From positions 19,754 to 83,753 of the forward strand of contig JAFURM010000053.1 in assembly GCA_017471925.1 (NCBI GenBank): 64,000 bases of DNA. The letters are read 5' to 3'. Positions 60,459-64,000 of this stretch are shown in pieces. Source of the stretch: Bacteroides sp. (GTDB taxonomy: Bacteria; Bacteroidota; Bacteroidia; Bacteroidales; Bacteroidaceae). The translations under genes and the position numbers were made by a program. Within the stretch, counting starts at the first letter, position 1, and each line of letters opens with the position of its first letter. The notes under the pieces are model-generated. The model worked only from the letters and a program-made list of their open reading frames with translations, ran no database searches and was not told the DNA's origin.

Positions 60459-60470
60459 GACCTTATCATT

Positions 60471-61508
60471 ATGGACATCATCATTGGTCTGCTCATCATC
60501 GCCGTCGGCGCGTTCTGCCAGTCCAGTTGCTACGTTCCCATCAACAAGATCAAGTCCTGGAGTTGGGAGTCCTATTGGATTGTGCAGGGTGTGTTCGCCT
60601 GGCTGATATTCCCGCTATTGGGAGCATTGCTGGCTGTGCCCTCCGGGCACAGCCTCTGTGAATTGTTTGCCTCCGGCAGCTCGTTCAACATCTGGATGAC
60701 GGTGCTCTTCGGAGTGCTTTGGGGAGTAGGCGGCCTTACCTTCGGCCTCTCCATGCGCTACCTGGGTGTAGCTTTGGGACAGTCCATCGCCCTGGGTACG
60801 TGCGCCGGTCTGGGGACCATCATGGGTCCCGTCCTGCTCAACCTCTTCTTCCCCGAGCTGAACGCCTTGGAGTCACTGACTTTCGCCGTCATCATGGGTG
60901 TGGTCATCACGCTGTTGGGCATTGCCATCATCGGTTTTGCCGGCTCCATGAAAGCCTCCTCGCTGAGCGAAGAGGAGAAGAAGGCTGCCGTGAAGGATTT
61001 CAACTTCCCCAAAGGATTGGCCATCGCCCTGCTGGCCGGCTTCATGAGCGGCTGCTTCAACGTCGGTCTGGAGTTCGGCAAGGAGATTAACTTCGGCGAC
61101 CTGACTCCGGACATGTACAAGACGCTGCCGGCCACCCTGCTGATTACTCTCGGCGGTTTCGTAACCAATGCCATCTACTGTTTCTATCAGAATCAGAAGA
61201 ACAAGACATGGGACGACTACAAGAAGGGACAGGTGTGGGGCAACAACCTCCTGTTCTGCGCATTGGCCGGTCTGCTGTGGTACAGCCAGTTCTTCGGACT
61301 GAGTCTGGGCAAGGGATTCCTCACCGACTCTCCCACACTGATGACCCTCGCCTTCTGCATCCTGATGGCGCTGAATGTTACCTTCTCCAACGTATGGGGC
61401 ATCATCCTGAAGGAGTGGAAAGGATGCTCGCAGAAGACAATTACCATATTGATTATAGGCATTGTTATTCTGATTGTTTCTACCTTTGTCCCCGAATTAT
61501 TAAAATAG
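60471..61508 (+). CDS. rhaT: L-rhamnose/proton symporter
   Basis: 345 aa, about ten hydrophobic helices, RhaT family. GAFCQSSCYVPINKIKSWSWESYWIVQG near the start, LFGVLWGVGGLTFGLSMRYLGVALGQSIALGTCAGLGT, and AGFMSGCFNVGLEFG are family patterns. It brings rhamnose across the inner membrane. Between rhaI and rhaD, 12 and 7 bp apart. Confidence 0.95.
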   Translation: MDIIIGLLIIAVGAFCQSSCYVPINKIKSWSWESYWIVQGVFAWLIFPLLGALLAVPSGHSLCELFASGSSFNIWMTVLFGVLWGVGGLTFGLSMRYLGVALGQSIALGTCAGLGTIMGPVLLNLFFPELNALESLTFAVIMGVVITLLGIAIIGFAGSMKASSLSEEEKKAAVKDFNFPKGLAIALLAGFMSGCFNVGLEFGKEINFGDLTPDMYKTLPATLLITLGGFVTNAIYCFYQNQKNKTWDDYKKGQVWGNNLLFCALAGLLWYSQFFGLSLGKGFLTDSPTLMTLAFCILMALNVTFSNVWGIILKEWKGCSQKTITILIIGIVILIVSTFVPELLK

Positions 61509-61515
61509 AACAGTT

Positions 61516-62325
61516 ATGAGTATATTAGACAACCGTCCTGCTTTGGCCAAGGCCGTGGGACAAGTGGCCGAAGTGGCCGGCTACCTTTGGCAAAAGGGGT
61601 GGGCCGAGCGCAATGGCGGCAACATCACCGTGAACATTACCGAATATATTGACGAGGAAATCAAGGCCATGCCGGCCATCAGCGACGTGACCCCCATCGG
61701 CGCAACGCTGCCCCAGCTGAAGGGATGCTATTTCTATTGCAAAGGCACCAACATGCGCATGCGCGACCTGGCCCGATGGCCCATGGAGAATGGCTCCATC
61801 ATCCGCATCCTGGACGACTGTGCCAGCTATGTCATCATAGCCGACAATCCGGTGAAGCCCACCTCCGAGCTGCCCTCCCACCTCAGCGTGCACAACTACC
61901 TCCTGGCCAAAGGCTCACCCTACAGAGCCTCCCTGCACACCCACCCCATCGAACTGGTGGCACTGACCCACAACAAGAAGTACATGGAGAAGGATGTGGC
62001 CACACGCATGTTGTGGAGCATGATTCCCGAAACCAAGGCTTTCTGTCCGCGCGGACTGGGCATGGTGCCCTACCTGATGCCCAGCGGAGTGGAACTGGCC
62101 GAAGCCACCATCAAGAGCATAGACGATGACTATGACGTGGTGATGTGGGAGAAACACGGCGTGTTTGCCGTAGACGTGGACATCATGGCCGCATTCGACC
62201 AGGTAGACGTGCTGAACAAGTCAGCCCTCATCTACATCGCAGCCAAGAACATGGGCTTCGAGCCTGACGGCATGACCGATGCCCAGATGAAAGAGCTGAG
62301 CGACACTTTCCATCTTCCCAAATGA
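61516..62325 (+). CDS. rhaD: Rhamnulose-1-phosphate aldolase
   Basis: 269 aa, class II zinc aldolase. GWAERNGGNITVNITEY, HTHPIELVALTH (zinc His), and VMWEKHGVFAVDVDIMAAFDQVDVLNKSALIY carry the active-site pattern. It cuts rhamnulose-1-phosphate into DHAP and lactaldehyde; the latter goes to FucO, coded next. Confidence 0.95.
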   Translation: MSILDNRPALAKAVGQVAEVAGYLWQKGWAERNGGNITVNITEYIDEEIKAMPAISDVTPIGATLPQLKGCYFYCKGTNMRMRDLARWPMENGSIIRILDDCASYVIIADNPVKPTSELPSHLSVHNYLLAKGSPYRASLHTHPIELVALTHNKKYMEKDVATRMLWSMIPETKAFCPRGLGMVPYLMPSGVELAEATIKSIDDDYDVVMWEKHGVFAVDVDIMAAFDQVDVLNKSALIYIAAKNMGFEPDGMTDAQMKELSDTFHLPK

Positions 62326-62346
62326 CAAACTTAAAAAACTGATACC

Positions 62347-63501
62347 ATGTATAGAATGATTTTGAACGAGACCTCCTACTTCGGTGCAGGTTGTCGTGAA
62401 ACGATTGCAGTGGAAGCTGCACGCCGTGGCTACAAGAAAGCCCTTTTTGTGACTGACAAGGATTTGATTAAGTTCGGCATCGCCGCCAAGGTTACCGAGG
62501 TGTTCGAAAAGAACAACATCCCCTACGAAACCTTCAGTGAGTTCAAGGCCAACCCCACCATCAAGAATGTGCAGGATGGTGTAGAGGCATTCAAGGCTTC
62601 GGGTGCCGACTTCATCGTGGCTCTGGGAGGCGGTTCCTCCATTGACACAGCCAAGGGCATCGGCATTGTCATCAACAATCCCGAGTTTGCCGACGTGAAG
62701 TCACTGGAAGGCGTTGCACCCACCCGCCAGAAGGCTGTCCCCACCTTTGCACTGCCCACGACGGCCGGCACGGCTGCCGAGGTAACCATCAACTATGTCA
62801 TCATTGACGAGGATGCCAAGAAGAAGATGGTGTGCGTAGACCCCAACGACATTCCGGCCGTAGCCATCGTGGACCCCGAACTGATGTATTCCATGCCCAA
62901 AGGTCTGACCGCCGCAACCGGCATGGATGCCCTGACCCACGCCATAGAGAGCTACATCACTCCGGGTGCATGGGTCATGAGCGACATGATGGAACTGAAA
63001 GCCATCGAGATGATTGCCGCCAACCTGAAGGCCGCCGTGGACAACGGCAGCGACCCCGTGGCCCGCGAAGCCATGGCCCAGGCCCAGTATATCGCCGGCA
63101 TGGGATTCAGCAACGTCGGTCTGGGCATCGTACACTCCATGGCTCACCCCCTTGGTGCCCACTATGACACGCCCCACGGCGTGGCCAACGCCCTGCTGTT
63201 GCCCTACGTCATGGAATACAATGCCGAGTCGCCTGCCGCTCCCAAATACCTGCAGATTGCCAAGGCTATGGGTGTGGACACTACCGGCATGAGCGAGGCC
63301 GAAGGTGTGAAGGCTGCCGTAGAAGCCGTGAAGCAGCTCTCTCTGAGTATCGGCATTCCCCAGAAGCTGAACGAGATTGGCGTGCGCAAGGAAGACCTGC
63401 GCCAACTGGCCATCGACGCTTTCAATGATGTATGCACAGGCGGCAACCCACGCCCCACATCCATCGAAGAGATTGAAGCCCTCTACCACAAGGCTTATTG
63501 A
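62347..63501 (+). CDS. fucO: Lactaldehyde reductase (iron alcohol dehydrogenase)
   Basis: 384 aa, group III Fe-dependent alcohol dehydrogenase. NAD loop ALGGGSSIDTAKGIGIV, PTTAGTAAEV, and the metal His residues in HSMAHPLGAHYDTPHGVANALLLPYV. It reduces L-lactaldehyde to 1,2-propanediol, which fits anaerobic rhamnose use. Last gene of the rha operon; a 56-bp palindrome follows its stop. Confidence 0.95.
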   Translation: MYRMILNETSYFGAGCRETIAVEAARRGYKKALFVTDKDLIKFGIAAKVTEVFEKNNIPYETFSEFKANPTIKNVQDGVEAFKASGADFIVALGGGSSIDTAKGIGIVINNPEFADVKSLEGVAPTRQKAVPTFALPTTAGTAAEVTINYVIIDEDAKKKMVCVDPNDIPAVAIVDPELMYSMPKGLTAATGMDALTHAIESYITPGAWVMSDMMELKAIEMIAANLKAAVDNGSDPVAREAMAQAQYIAGMGFSNVGLGIVHSMAHPLGAHYDTPHGVANALLLPYVMEYNAESPAAPKYLQIAKAMGVDTTGMSEAEGVKAAVEAVKQLSLSIGIPQKLNEIGVRKEDLRQLAIDAFNDVCTGGNPRPTSIEEIEALYHKAY

Positions 63502-63535
63502 TGCCACACGAAGTTTATTGAGGTCATAAACAACA

Positions 63536-63591
63536 GGCACGGACGATGCGTAAATACGGTTTCTACCGTAAAAAAACGCTTCATCCGTGCC
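63536..63591. repeat. 56-bp palindromic repeat, copy C
   Basis: Outer arms GGCACGGACGATGCGT and ACGCTTCATCCGTGCC, inner TACGGT-TTCT-ACCGTA. It lies 34 bp after fucO and may end the rha operon. From 63592 to 63789 I see no gene and no clear promoter. Confidence 0.85.
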
Positions 63592-63789
63592 TTGCTTTTA
63601 TAGTCCGGGAGGTTAGGAGGGAAAGAGAAATTCGGATTAAAACAGGTCAACAAAACGCAACATAATAAATACAGACATAACCACAGCCTTCCTTTTCCGC
63701 TCAATTATTAGCTGTTTGCGAGTATCTTTATGGCTTCATAACCTTCCCGACAAACAGCAGGGCATCGGTGCTCACCTACAATCGCAAAA

Positions 63790-64000
63790 CTATGATTTTT
63801 TATTTATTTTTATCTTTAAGGTATCTCTATGGATTATTACATACAATCCGGCTAACAGTAATATCATGATTGCAGTGGCAACACATATCAACGTGTAGCC
63901 TTGCTTGCGTGTTGTGCTTATCGCTGATTCTCGTGCTTGCAAGTCTTCCTGTACTCGTGTATCCAATTGGTGGATTATCTCTTGAAGTCGCAGATTGAGC
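63790..64000 (-). CDS. C-terminal fragment of a membrane protein (runs off window)
   Basis: 70 codons ending at TAG 63790-63792. The protein starts with a coiled-coil-like run (LRLQEIIHQLDTRVQEDLQ), then one membrane helix (YTLICVATAIMILLLAGLYVI) and a short basic tail (HRDTLKIKINKKS). The helix and RDTLKI region resemble the part before the kinase core in Bacteroides sensor histidine kinases, but the frame stops right after it. It is either a truncated sensor or an unrelated single-pass protein. Confidence 0.5.
   Translation of the reverse strand, partial: LNLRLQEIIHQLDTRVQEDLQARESAISTTRKQGYTLICVATAIMILLLAGLYVIIHRDTLKIKINKKS

Overview
The window looks like a chromosomal segment of a Bacteroides species (order Bacteroidales). 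Most intergenic regions carry the Bacteroides-type promoter box TAnnTTTG, often as TATCTTTG, TACCTTTG or TATTTTTG. It encodes a hybrid two-component sensor, signal-peptide glycosidases, a SusC-like TonB receptor, a GldH lipoprotein, an M13 lipoprotein peptidase, the rhaB-rhaI-rhaT-rhaD-fucO order, and arginine and threonine gene orders typical of this group. Most of the segment is GC-rich core metabolism; the first 4.3 kb is more AT-rich and has accessory character. The species was not determined.

Layout. (1) 1-4343, minus strand: a tightly packed operon of WYL regulator, RhuM-Doc fusion, DnaQ-like exonuclease and two overlapping DUF262 genes, the second cut by the window edge. This is the best candidate for an undescribed defence or stress system. 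(2) 4.5-6.6 kb: MscS channel and CorA transporter. (3) 6.7-11.9 kb, minus: thrA-apgM-thrC, preceded by a threonine-rich leader peptide and a terminator (an attenuator). (4) 12.1-17.3 kb: GH2 glycosidase, BatD-like protein, GH43-type lipoprotein. (5) 17.8-22 kb: a small winged-helix regulator with its membrane partner, radA, and an FAD oxidoreductase. (6) 22.1-26.1 kb: a hybrid two-component sensor with no polysaccharide locus beside it. (7) 26.1-32.5 kb: Lrp regulator, metY, mnmA, LuxR regulator, TonB receptor. (8) 32.5-37.6 kb, minus: metA, a U32 protein, a zinc-ribbon membrane protein and a transglutaminase-like protein. (9) 38.1-43.0 kb: HU-like protein, metF, holB, ricT, gldH. (10) 43.3-51.5 kb, minus: M13 peptidase, ABC-F ATPase, acyl-CoA synthetase, cupin regulator, proC, exported peptide deformylase. 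(11) 52.1-52.7 kb: CD225 and DUF2752 membrane proteins. (12) 52.9-57.5 kb, minus: argR, a GNAT enzyme, argG, a PspC-domain gene, argC, argD. (13) 57.7-63.5 kb: L-rhamnose catabolic operon. (14) 63.8-64.0 kb: the C-terminal end of a membrane protein.

Several genes connect. MetA with Glu111 predicts O-acetylhomoserine, the substrate of MetY; ThrA supplies homoserine to both the methionine and threonine branches; MetF supplies methyl groups. The rhamnose genes form a complete uptake-to-propanediol route, but the usual regulator is not inside the window.

The non-coding DNA is unusually structured. There are three 56-bp palindromes with matching ends, five degenerate tandem arrays with 21-23 bp periods, two two-unit 27-bp repeats placed just after stop codons, and a 159-bp palindromic element inserted in frame in the ABC-F gene. 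No rRNA, tRNA, CRISPR array, transposase or prophage gene was recognised.
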